Source: Actinomycetota bacterium (GTDB lineage Bacteria > Actinomycetota > UBA4738 > HRBIN12). Taken from it: a stretch of 49,867 nt of DNA. The notes under the pieces are model-generated. The model saw only the letters and a list, made by a program, of their open reading frames with translations, had not been told where the DNA came from and did no database searches. Shown here piece by piece: positions 1 to 7,386 of this stretch. Position 1 is the stretch's first letter, and each line of letters opens with the position of its first letter. Location of the stretch: positions 1 through 49,867 of the forward strand of contig DASSCU010000060.1 in the NCBI GenBank assembly GCA_035697485.1, read 5' to 3'. A program made the translations under genes and the position numbers.

Positions 1-1
1 A

Positions 2-1267
2 GAAGGAGCGGTCGCGGTCATCACCGCGCTCGTGCTGGTCGCGCTGATGGCCGGCGTCGCGCTGACGGTCGACGTCGGCGGCCTGCTGCTGCGACGCCGT
101 GCGATGGTCAACGGCGCCGACGCCGCCGCGCTCGCCGCCGCCCAATCGTGCGCGGACGCGACCTTGGGCAGTCCTGAGGCGATGGCCGACGAGTACGCGG
201 CGAAGAACGTCCCGATCACCGACGGGGGACTCACCGGCGGGATCGTCAACGGCGTCGACCCCGAGAGCGGCCAGCAGTGGACGCTCAACTGCGGCGTCGA
301 CATCACCGGGCACGTATCGGTGCGCTACGAGAGCGACCAGTCGCTGTTCTTCGCGCCGGTGCTGGGCTTCGATCACACGTCGGAGGTGACCTCGCGTGCC
401 ACCGCCTCGTGGGGCGCGGCCGGTGCGGCCGGTCCGATCCCGCTGGTGATCTATCAGGGCTTCTTCCAGGGGAACCGGTGCGACGTGCCGAACGTGTCCG
501 AGAACACCGTCTGCTACATCTGGGAAGACAACGACCTCTCCGGCGGCGGCAACTTCGGCTTTCTCGACGTCGGTGAGGGCTGGGACGTCGGCAAGGCCGA
601 TCAGTGCAACAACGTCGGCGGCGCCGACCAACTCGGTGGCTGGATCAGTGGCGCTGACCCCGCGGAGATCGTCGAACTCAACTATCCGAACGCCACGTGG
701 GTCTGCACCCGCGAGAGCAACGGGGGGAACAACGTCGCCTGGCAGGCGCTCGAGGACCAGATCGGCGAGGTCCGCGACTTCCCGATCGTGGGCGTGTCTC
801 CGGGCGACGGCGAGCCTGCCCAGGTCGGGACGCCACAGCCCAAGTACAACGTGATCGGGTTCGCTCACTTCGAGATCATGGGCGTGAACATGCCGAGCAA
901 GAACACGCTCAGCTGCACGATCCCGCCCACCGCGACGCTCCCGTTCGACCTGATGGCCGCCTGCGCCCCGTCGGGCGGGACCTACATCGAGGGCAGCGCG
1001 AGCGGCGATCGAGGGGCGAGGCTCACCGTCGACGCGAACGGCGTGATCACCGCGTGGAGCCGGCAGCCGAGCGTCGTGACGTTCGAGACGACCGACTCGG
1101 CCGACTGCGGCGGCAACCCCGCCCCGAACTCGAGCGCGCACTGCCTCGTCCTGAGATGGAAGGGCTACGAGTACGGCGGAGGCAACCCCGGCGGGGGCGC
1201 CAACTTCGGCTTGCTCGCGGCGCAGCTCTGTGACCTCGCGTACGGGAGCTGCCTGGACCAGGAGTAG
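2..1267 (+). CDS. TadG-like Flp pilus assembly protein (5' partial)
   Basis: The frame is open from the window edge and begins EGAVAVITALVLVALMAGVAL, the conserved start of the TadG-like N-terminal helix that anchors these proteins in the membrane; the true start lies off the window and a GTG at 32 is internal. The helix is followed by RRRAMVNGADAAALAAAQSCA, the typical Ala-rich amphipathic stretch of TadE/TadG pseudopilin-like proteins. The remaining ~360 residues are an extracellular, Cys-containing, Gly/Asn-rich domain of unknown fold. Such proteins are normally encoded with tad/Flp pilus or secretion genes, which would lie upstream. The gene ends at a TAG followed by a strong hairpin. TadG-like membership is well supported; the exact role is not visible. 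Confidence 0.75.
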   Translation, partial: EGAVAVITALVLVALMAGVALTVDVGGLLLRRRAMVNGADAAALAAAQSCADATLGSPEAMADEYAAKNVPITDGGLTGGIVNGVDPESGQQWTLNCGVDITGHVSVRYESDQSLFFAPVLGFDHTSEVTSRATASWGAAGAAGPIPLVIYQGFFQGNRCDVPNVSENTVCYIWEDNDLSGGGNFGFLDVGEGWDVGKADQCNNVGGADQLGGWISGADPAEIVELNYPNATWVCTRESNGGNNVAWQALEDQIGEVRDFPIVGVSPGDGEPAQVGTPQPKYNVIGFAHFEIMGVNMPSKNTLSCTIPPTATLPFDLMAACAPSGGTYIEGSASGDRGARLTVDANGVITAWSRQPSVVTFETTDSADCGGNPAPNSSAHCLVLRWKGYEYGGGNPGGGANFGLLAAQLCDLAYGSCLDQE

Positions 1268-1299
1268 AGGAACGACGTCCGCTCCCCCCGGACGACGTC

Positions 1300-1327
1300 G
1301 GGGCCGGGTCCGTCAGGACCCGGCCCC
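1300..1327. terminator. Bidirectional hairpin terminator between convergent genes
   Basis: A perfect 12-bp inverted repeat (GGGGCCGGGTCC / GGACCCGGCCCC) with a 4-base loop gtca lies between the stop codons of the convergent TadG-like gene and ino1. There is no clear T tract, which is common for actinobacterial terminators. Confidence 0.75.
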
Positions 1328-1350
1328 GTCCATGTTCGGAGGCTCGCGCC

Positions 1351-2472
1351 TCAGGCGCGTGGCGAGTCGAAGAACGCGGTCCAGTCGGCGTTGGCGCCCT
1401 CGCCGGTTCCCACGATGAACTGCTCGACCATCTCCCTGGCCATCTCGTCGGTGAATTGCACCGGGGGCGACTTCATGAAGTAGGCGCTCGGGCCGATGAT
1501 CGGGCCACCGATGCCGCGGTCCTTCGCGATCTTCGCACAGCGCACCGCGTCGATGATCACGCCGGCCGAGTTCGGCGAGTCCCACACCTCGAGCTTCATC
1601 TCGATCGTGAGGGGAACGTCGCCGAAGTTGCGGCCTTCCAGGCGGATCATCGCCCACTTGCGGTCCTCGAGCCACGGCACGTGGTCGCTCGGGCCGATGT
1701 GGATGTCGTCCTTGTCGAGCGGCTCCTCGAGCTGGCTCTGCACCGACTGGGTCTTCGAGATCTTCTTCGAGACCAGGCGTTCGCGTTCCAGCATGTTCTT
1801 GAAGTCCATGTTGCCGCCGAAGTTGAGCTGATAGGTACGGTCGAGCTCGACGCCTCGGTCCTCGAAGAGCTTCGCGAGCACCCGGTGCGTGATCGTCGCG
1901 CCGACCTGGCTCTTGATGTCGTCTCCGACGATCGGCACGCCGGCGTCGGCGAACTTCTTCGCCCAGACCGGGTCGCTCGCGATGAATACGGGCAGGGCGT
2001 TGACGAAGCCCACGCCCGCGTCGATCGCGCACTGCGCGTAGAAGCGGTCGGCGTCCTCGGAGCCCACGGGCAGGTAGCTCACGAGCACGTCGGCCCGCGT
2101 GTCGCGCAGCGTCTGCACGACGTCGGCCTCGGGCACTTCGGACTCCGTGACGATCTCGCGGTAGTAGGTGCCGAGTCCATCGAGCGTGCGGCCGCGCGAG
2201 ACGCTCACGCCGAGGGGTGGCACCTCGCTGAACCTGATCGTGTTGTTCGGCTCGGTGAAGATCGCCTCGGCAACGTCCTTGCCGACCTTGTTCGCGTCGA
2301 CGTCGAAGGCGGCGACCACCTCGACGTCTCGGACGTGGTACCCGCCGAGCTCGACGTGCATCAGGCCCGGCACGCCGTCCGCGGGGTCGGCGTCCTCGTA
2401 GTACGTCAGGCCCTGCACGAGCGACGACGCGCAGTTGCCCACGCCGACGATCGCGATACGGACGGTGCTCAT
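1351..2472 (-). CDS. ino1: Inositol-3-phosphate synthase
   Basis: Predicted cytosolic NAD-dependent myo-inositol-1-phosphate synthase, which converts glucose 6-phosphate to inositol 3-phosphate, the entry to phosphatidylinositol and mycothiol in Actinobacteria. The 373-residue length matches the short actinobacterial form. The N-terminus [20 protein letters not shown] has the Rossmann GxGN(C)ASS loop at residues 10-17. The catalytic-domain blocks [29 protein letters not shown] and [13 protein letters not shown] are conserved. The ATG overlaps the stop of the upstream PadR gene by four bases (ATGA), so the two are co-transcribed and probably translationally coupled. A padR gene beside ino1 is also the arrangement in mycobacteria, as I recall it. 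Confidence 0.96.
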   Translation of the reverse strand: MSTVRIAIVGVGNCASSLVQGLTYYEDADPADGVPGLMHVELGGYHVRDVEVVAAFDVDANKVGKDVAEAIFTEPNNTIRFSEVPPLGVSVSRGRTLDGLGTYYREIVTESEVPEADVVQTLRDTRADVLVSYLPVGSEDADRFYAQCAIDAGVGFVNALPVFIASDPVWAKKFADAGVPIVGDDIKSQVGATITHRVLAKLFEDRGVELDRTYQLNFGGNMDFKNMLERERLVSKKISKTQSVQSQLEEPLDKDDIHIGPSDHVPWLEDRKWAMIRLEGRNFGDVPLTIEMKLEVWDSPNSAGVIIDAVRCAKIAKDRGIGGPIIGPSAYFMKSPPVQFTDEMAREMVEQFIVGTGEGANADWTAFFDSPRA

Positions 2473-3074
2473 GAGGTGTGCTCCTTCCTGCTGAGGACCG
2501 CCGTGCGGCGGGTCCTCGCGCCCCCTCGTTCGGTGTCGTTTCCAAGGCGTCGTTCGGCCTTGTCACGTTCGTTACGGATCAGGTCGTCGATCCACTCGAT
2601 GTCGGATCGGGTTGCGGCCCGCCCGTGTTCCATGACGGCGAGCCGGTAGTCGTCGGCCTCGTCGCGGCCGGCGTCGATCGCAGCATCGAACGACGCGTGC
2701 CGCTCGGTGAGCGCCGCCCGGCGCCGCTCCAGCAGCCGGATGCGCGTCTCGGGCGGCAGGTAGCGGAAGAACGCCAGCCGCACGCGGAAGCGGGCGTCCT
2801 CGCTCGAGGTGTCGCCGGCCGTCTCCTGCAGCAGCTCGAGGAACGTCCGCTCACCCCCGGCGGTGATGCCGTAGACGGTCTTGCGGCGGCCGCCGGTGGG
2901 CTCGCCGGTGATCGGCGCCACGAGGCCGTCGCGCTCCATGCGACGCAGGGTCGGGTAGAGCGAGCCGTAGGAGACCCGCCAGAAACCGCCCAGGGACTCA
3001 CCGAGCTCTCGGGAGAGCTGATAACCGTGCATGGGCTGCTGCTTCAGCAGGCCCAGGATCGCGAGTTCCAACAT
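2469..3074 (-). CDS. PadR-family transcriptional regulator of ino1
   Basis: A 201-residue PadR regulator. The N-terminal winged helix [20 protein letters not shown], then [18 protein letters not shown] (recognition helix and wing) and the [15 protein letters not shown] beta-wing are typical; the C-terminal half is the helical dimerisation region of the longer PadR class. It overlaps ino1 by four bases and is the first gene of the operon. The region upstream of its start carries a palindromic ATATATCGA element that is a likely autoregulatory operator. By context it should control inositol synthesis; the ligand is not visible. Confidence 0.92.
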   Translation of the reverse strand: MLELAILGLLKQQPMHGYQLSRELGESLGGFWRVSYGSLYPTLRRMERDGLVAPITGEPTGGRRKTVYGITAGGERTFLELLQETAGDTSSEDARFRVRLAFFRYLPPETRIRLLERRRAALTERHASFDAAIDAGRDEADDYRLAVMEHGRAATRSDIEWIDDLIRNERDKAERRLGNDTERGGARTRRTAVLSRKEHTS

Positions 3075-3112
3075 CCGGACAGGGACCCTCCGTTCGATGG
3101 ATGCCTCAGGCC

Positions 3113-3146
3113 GATATATCGACCATACATATCGGTTCGATATATG
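3113..3146. promoter_or_regulatory. Probable PadR operator with three half-sites
   Basis: Inverted repeat GATATATCGA (3113-3122) and TCGATATATG (3137-3146), nine of ten positions matching, with arm centres 24 bp apart. A further CATATCGG half-site lies in the spacer. It sits about 40-70 bases before the padR start, is very AT-rich for this genome, and contains -10-like TATAT sequences in both directions. Confidence 0.65.
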
Positions 3147-3218
3147 TACCGCGTGAACGCCACGCCGTCAAGTCGCGGGGTCCCGGGCTGACGCGCTCGA
3201 GCCAGATCGGGGGCGGTC

Positions 3219-4503
3219 GTGGACCGTCGTGAGTTCCTCCGGCGGTCGGTCGCCGGACTCGCGTTTCCCGGGGTGTCCGCGATCCTGGCCTCGTGCGACC
3301 CGGCGCCGCCCGACGGGAACGTCGACGCGGCGCAGCGAACGTCCACGGCGGACGCCCGATCGTTGGCCCCCACTCCACCGATGGGATGGAACAGCTGGAA
3401 CGTGTACGGCCCCGGCATCCATGAGGGCAGGATCCTCGCGACGGCCGACGCCATGGTCGACAGCGGGATGCGCGATGCCGGCTGGGAGTACGTGTTGCTC
3501 GACGACGGCTGGCAGCGGGTGCGCGGACCGCGCTTCCTCCACGACCTCGAGCACGACCCCGACAAGTTCCCCCGAGGGATCGGGTTCCTCGCCGACTCCG
3601 TGCACGAGCACGGCCTGAAGCTGGGCATCTACTCCGGCCCCGGGGTCGAGACGTGTGCCGGGTATACGGGTAGCGGCGGCCACGAGCGGGAGGACGCGGA
3701 GCTGTCGCCTCGTGGGGCGTCGACCACCTGAAGTACGACTCGTGCTGCTGGCCGGGAAAGGGAGCGGCAGATGTCGTCGACCTGCACCGCACGATGGCCA
3801 ACGCGCTCCGGGCCACGGGTCGCGACATCGTCCTGCACGTGTGCCATTGCGGCTGGGACGACGTATGGACCTGGGCTCGGGAAGTCGGCGGACAGCACTG
3901 GCGGATCGGGCAGGACATCACCGACGACTTCGATCTGCCCGGGCATCGGGGGGGCTACTACTTCGACGTGCACGACATGATCGACCGCGGGGTAGGACTC
4001 GAGGAGTACTCGGGCCCGGGGGGTGGAACGACTACGACATGCTCGTCGTGAACCTCAGGGGGGAAGGAGCGCTCGTCGGGGACGGCGCCACCCGAGAGGA
4101 GTACCGTACGCACTTCTCGATGTGGTCGATCCTCGCGTCACCGCTGATCATCGGGAGCGACCTGACCGATATGGACGACGACACGGTCGAGACGCTGACG
4201 AACGTCGAGGTGATCGAGCTGAACCAGGATCCGCTCGGGATCCAGGCCGCCCGCATCCGTAAGGACGGTGACATCGAGGTGTTCGCCAAGCCCTTGGAGA
4301 ACGGCGACCAGGGGGTCGCGCTGCTGAACCGCGGTCTCGCCGAGGCGGAGATCGGTGTCGAGTTGCAGGATCTCGGGGTCGACTGGAGCGCTGCCACCGT
4401 CCGCGACCTCTGGGGCACATCGCGACCTCGGGTCGTCGGTGAGCGGATCGCGACGCACGTCGGGCCTCACGAGTCGACGATGCTGCGCCTCTCACCCCAA
4501 TGA
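3219..4503 (+). pseudogene. GH27 alpha-galactosidase-like Tat lipoprotein, two frameshifts
   Basis: The GTG start gives MDRREFLRRSVAGLAFPG, a twin-arginine signal, followed by a lipobox ILASC near residue 26, so the product would be an exported lipoprotein. The family start PTPPMGWNSWN and VLLDDGWQ, LGIYSGPGVETCAGY are in the first frame. After about 3703 the homology continues one frame over (ASWGVDHLKYDSC with the nucleophile Asp, then WRIGQDITDDF). It shifts again at about 4020 (GGWNDYDMLVV to the end). Each shift equals one missing base: T in ctgTcgcc near 3704, and one G in a G6 run at 4018-4023. Restoring both gives 429 codons, a normal GH27 length. It is either a decaying gene or two consensus errors. 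Confidence 0.82.
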
Positions 4504-4580
4504 TCCCGGCCCGGTTGTCGATTCGCCGCTCGATCCGAGGGAAGATGCTCCGACGAGCCGAACCCGGAAGGCGCCCGCCG

Positions 4581-4787
4581 ATGCTGCAGACGATCCGTGT
4601 CCCTGACGACGTGCGCGACCAGCTCAGGCTGCTCGCCGCGATCACGGAGGTCGACGAGGAGGAACACCTGCGACGCGCGATGCGTGGCTACCTCGAGACC
4701 TCCGGACGGGAAGCCGAGGTCCGGGCCTTCACCGACCGTGCGCGCGAACGCTATCGCCGCGTGCTCGACCGGTTGGGGGAGTTGTAG
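4581..4787 (+). CDS. Small antitoxin-like protein paired with a Doc-like gene
   Basis: A 68-residue protein starting MLQTIRVPDDVRDQLRLLAA. A short beta strand followed by two helices resembles ribbon-helix-helix antitoxins, and the charged C-terminus (RAFTDRARERYRRVLDRLGEL) is typical of a toxin-binding tail. I start at the ATG at 4581 with a GGAAGG about ten bases upstream; the longer frame from 4500 adds an Arg-rich leader that does not look coding. The Doc-like gene follows after 20 bases, the usual antitoxin-first order. The family is inferred from size and context. Confidence 0.6.
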   Translation: MLQTIRVPDDVRDQLRLLAAITEVDEEEHLRRAMRGYLETSGREAEVRAFTDRARERYRRVLDRLGEL

Positions 4788-4807
4788 ACCCTCTCCGCTC
4801 GCTCGCC

Positions 4808-5188
4808 GTGGACGACGTGCTGACGATCGCGCAAGCCGAACTCGGCCAAGGCGTGTCCGTCGACACCGAGAGGGTGGTGGAGGCGCTGGCCGAGCCCCTG
4901 CGCCGCGAAGACGGGCGTGAGCTGTACCCCGGGGTCGTGCCGAAGGCCGCCGCGCTCCTGCTCGCGATACTTCGCCTTCGACCGTTCGGACCGGGCAACG
5001 CCCGGGTCGCGTTGCTCGGAACGGTCGTGTTCCTGCACCGGAACGGGCTCGACCTGCAGGCCCACGACGACGAGTTGGTCGCGCTCGTGGCGGTCGCGGC
5101 GACCGGGGAGCTCACGGCGCTGCAGACGGCCGCCGCCTTCGAGCGATTCGTGATTCGACTCTCCCCGGCGCCCGAAGACGACGCCTGA
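4808..5188 (+). CDS. Doc/Fic-like toxin with degenerate Fic motif
   Basis: A 126-residue protein that follows the Doc pattern throughout: ELYPGVVPKAAALLLAILRL, then the Fic-motif position, then VVFLHRNGLDLQAHDDELVALVAVAATGEL. Doc enzymes phosphorylate EF-Tu with the motif HxFx(D/E)GN(K/G)R. Here the motif reads RPFGPGNAR: the catalytic His is Arg and the acidic residue is Pro, while F, GN and R remain. The reading frame is intact, so this is substitution, not a frameshift. The protein is probably inactive as a kinase or works differently. It starts with GTG and lies 20 bases after the antitoxin-like gene. Confidence 0.72.
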   Translation: MDDVLTIAQAELGQGVSVDTERVVEALAEPLRREDGRELYPGVVPKAAALLLAILRLRPFGPGNARVALLGTVVFLHRNGLDLQAHDDELVALVAVAATGELTALQTAAAFERFVIRLSPAPEDDA

Positions 5189-5198
5189 GGTCCCGGCG

Positions 5199-5861
5199 TC
5201 AGGTCCCGGGGCGCCGGTACTCGGCGACGTAGGCCGGGATCGAGGTCCGTTCGTCGAGCAACGGGTCGGGGATCGGCTCGCCCACCACCGTGCGCAGGGG
5301 CAGGATGCCGGCCCACACGTCGAGGGCGAGGTCCTCGTCGGGCTCTTCGGGGAACCCCTCGCTGACCTTCGCACTGCACTCGTCGAGCGCGACCTTCACG
5401 AACGTCGTCTGTTTCAGCTCGACGTCGGTGGGGGGGCGTGCGTCGGCGCTGCGACCCGGGGCGACGTGATCGGTGATCACGTCGAAGACATCGGCGAGCT
5501 CGTTGCGGTCGGTGACCTCCTCGGCGCGGCCGTACACGACCACGGTGCGGTAGTTCATCGAGTGCTCGAACATCGAGCGCGCGAACCGGATGCCCTCGAC
5601 GATCGTCACGGCGATCGCCACGGGCAGGCCCCGCTTGATCGCGCGGAGCGTGCTCGAGGCAGCCGAGCCGTGTACGTAGAGCGTGTCGCCGACGCGCGCG
5701 TGGATCGTGGGGATGATGCGCGGGTCGCCGTCGTCCCCGACCCAGGCGAGGTGACAGTAGAGGGCCTCGTCGAGGATCGCGTGCACGCGCTCGCGCTCGT
5801 ACACGCCGAGCTCCGGGAGGCGGCGCACGCGCGTGCGCGGCGTCGGTGCCTGGCTACTCAT
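5199..5861 (-). CDS. Pyridoxamine 5'-phosphate oxidase-family (NimA-like) flavin-binding protein
   Basis: A 220-residue protein of the split-barrel FMN-binding superfamily. Diagnostic blocks are HAILDEALYCHLAWVGDDG, PTIHARVGDTLYVHGS and HSMNYRTVVVYGRAEEV, as in the PNPOx-like/5-nitroimidazole-resistance group. The C-terminal block DLALDVWAGILPLRTVVGEP is shared with the upstream paralog. The ATG at 5861 overlaps the stop of that paralog by four bases, so the two form an operon. These proteins bind FMN, F420 or haem and reduce or sequester small molecules; the substrate cannot be read here. Confidence 0.85.
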   Translation of the reverse strand: MSSQAPTPRTRVRRLPELGVYERERVHAILDEALYCHLAWVGDDGDPRIIPTIHARVGDTLYVHGSAASSTLRAIKRGLPVAIAVTIVEGIRFARSMFEHSMNYRTVVVYGRAEEVTDRNELADVFDVITDHVAPGRSADARPPTDVELKQTTFVKVALDECSAKVSEGFPEEPDEDLALDVWAGILPLRTVVGEPIPDPLLDERTSIPAYVAEYRRPGT

Positions 5862-6523
5862 GGCCGTGGGAGCTCCTCTCCGGACGAGGGGATGTAGGTG
5901 GGGACGTCGATCGATGCTCGGAGGTCGGGCGACGGGGTCGGTGGCCCGATGACCGTGCGCAGCGGAAGCGTGCCGGCCCACACGTCGAACGCGAGGTCCT
6001 CGTCGTCGTCCTTCGGCGGGCCGGTGCGCACCTTCGCGCTCGCCTCGTCGATCGGCATCGCGAGGATCAGGGTCTCGCGCCAGTCGTCGTCGTCGGGCTC
6101 GGCCGCGTCGAGCTCGCGCCCGGGCAGCACGTGCCCGGTGATCGCCCGCGCGGCAGCGTGCAGCTCGTTGCGTCCGGTCACCTCTCGCCCACGTCCGAAG
6201 AGGACGACGCTGCGGTAGTTCATCGAGTGCGCCGGGGACGTGCGAGCGAGCACGAGCTCGTCGACCACCGTGGCCACGACGCAGACCTCTGCGCCGGCGG
6301 CGACCGCCTTCCATGCCCGGGCGCCGCGCGAGCCGTGCAGATAGAGCGTGTCGCCGATGCGCGCCTGGATCGTTGGGAGTGCCCTCGGCCCGCCCTCCTC
6401 GTCGACCCAGGAGACCGTGCACAGCAGGGCCTCGTCGAGCACCGCGTGGATCGTCGTCGGGTCGTGGTCACCGCGCTCCGGATGCCGGTGGATGCGGGTG
6501 CGATCGCTCGGGGCCTGGGTCAT
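5858..6523 (-). CDS. Pyridoxamine 5'-phosphate oxidase-family protein, tandem paralog
   Basis: A 221-residue paralog of its downstream neighbour. It carries HAVLDEALLCTVSWVDEEG, PTIQARIGDTLYLHGSRG, HSMNYRSVVLFGRGREV and DLAFDVWAGTLPLRTVIGPP. The start MTQAPSDRTRIHRHPERG is chosen because a TAGCAT -10-like box lies eight bases upstream with no Shine-Dalgarno, the pattern of a leaderless transcript. Tandem copies with shared C-terminal blocks point to gene duplication followed by divergence, perhaps giving a heterodimer, since this fold works as a dimer. Function is otherwise as for the neighbour. Confidence 0.85.
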   Translation of the reverse strand: MTQAPSDRTRIHRHPERGDHDPTTIHAVLDEALLCTVSWVDEEGGPRALPTIQARIGDTLYLHGSRGARAWKAVAAGAEVCVVATVVDELVLARTSPAHSMNYRSVVLFGRGREVTGRNELHAAARAITGHVLPGRELDAAEPDDDDWRETLILAMPIDEASAKVRTGPPKDDDEDLAFDVWAGTLPLRTVIGPPTPSPDLRASIDVPTYIPSSGEELPRP

Positions 6524-6531
6524 GGCCCAGG

Positions 6532-6537
6532 ATGCTA
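6532..6537 (-). promoter_or_regulatory. -10-like TAGCAT box, leaderless promoter candidate
   Basis: TAGCAT on the minus strand with 8 bases to the ATG at 6523 and no ribosome binding site between them. Confidence 0.55.
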
Positions 6538-7386
6538 CCGGGACACCTCGAGGCGCATCCTCCTCGCGGCCCGGTCGAGCGCGCCGAGCAGCGGGCGGCC
6601 CAGCACGAGCACGAGCACGGCGTTGCCCACGGCCCGGAACGTGTCCCATGCGAACGAGCTCGCGGCGTAGAACGTCAGGTAGTGGCGCAGGTTCGTGGCC
6701 ACGTCGGCGGTCGGGTCCCAATCGAGCGCGGTGCCGGTGGTGAGGAACGGCCACGACCACAGGTTCATGATCACGCCGAACAGGTACCCGGCGACCGCCC
6801 CGTACGCGGCGAGCCACCCGATGCGCACCGGCCACGTCGTCTTCGGGAGCAGCCCGGCGCCCATGCCGACCCACCCCACGGCCACCATCTGGAACGGCAG
6901 CCACGGACCGAGCCCGCCGAGGAAGAGCCCGCTCGCGAACGTGCCGACCGCCCCGAGCAGGAAGCCGAAGCCCGGACCGAACGCGTTCCCGGCGACGAGC
7001 ACGACGATGAACATCGCGCTGAAGCCGGCGACGAACCCGGGCAGACGCAGCGCGACCATCGCGGCCCCGAGCACGCCCAGCAGGGCGATCGTCTTCGGAC
7101 CGAGGCCGCCACGCCCGAGCTCCACGAAGAGCACAGCGCCGAGGCAGATCACGAGCACCGCCAGGATCACGGGGCCGTCGTTCGCGTGGTTCTCGTTCAC
7201 GCCAGGGGTGACCGGCAGCACGAACGGCCAGAGGAACGCAAGCAACCCGACGAGGTTGACGACGATCAGGGTGGCCAGGCGCAGCCGGCTCCCGCCGGTG
7301 AGCGCTCGAGCGCGCGCGGAGAGCCCCGGTGCCGCCGCCGGGCTCGCCGGTCGTCGCGTGGTGAGGCGCTCTTCCCGGGTGATCAT
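6535..7386 (-). CDS. ECF transporter S component, predicted cobalamin-specific
   Basis: A 283-residue integral membrane protein with about six hydrophobic helices after a charged N-terminus (MITREERLTTRRPASP). The stretch GLGPWLPFQMVAVGWVGMGA is typical of ECF S components of the CbrT-like group. S components bind the vitamin and topple in the membrane when engaged by the T component and ATPases. The start overlaps the fused ATPase gene by four bases (7383-7386). It is the last gene of an operon led by a cobalamin riboswitch, so B12 or a precursor is the predicted substrate. Specificity is inferred from the riboswitch, not from binding residues. Confidence 0.85.
   Translation of the reverse strand: MITREERLTTRRPASPAAAPGLSARARALTGGSRLRLATLIVVNLVGLLAFLWPFVLPVTPGVNENHANDGPVILAVLVICLGAVLFVELGRGGLGPKTIALLGVLGAAMVALRLPGFVAGFSAMFIVVLVAGNAFGPGFGFLLGAVGTFASGLFLGGLGPWLPFQMVAVGWVGMGAGLLPKTTWPVRIGWLAAYGAVAGYLFGVIMNLWSWPFLTTGTALDWDPTADVATNLRHYLTFYAASSFAWDTFRAVGNAVLVLVLGRPLLGALDRAARRMRLEVSR

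Noticed and set aside
4500-4580. Upstream ATG extending the antitoxin-like gene
   Set aside because: It would add an Arg-rich leader with no family character; the ATG at 4581 with GGAAGG fits better.
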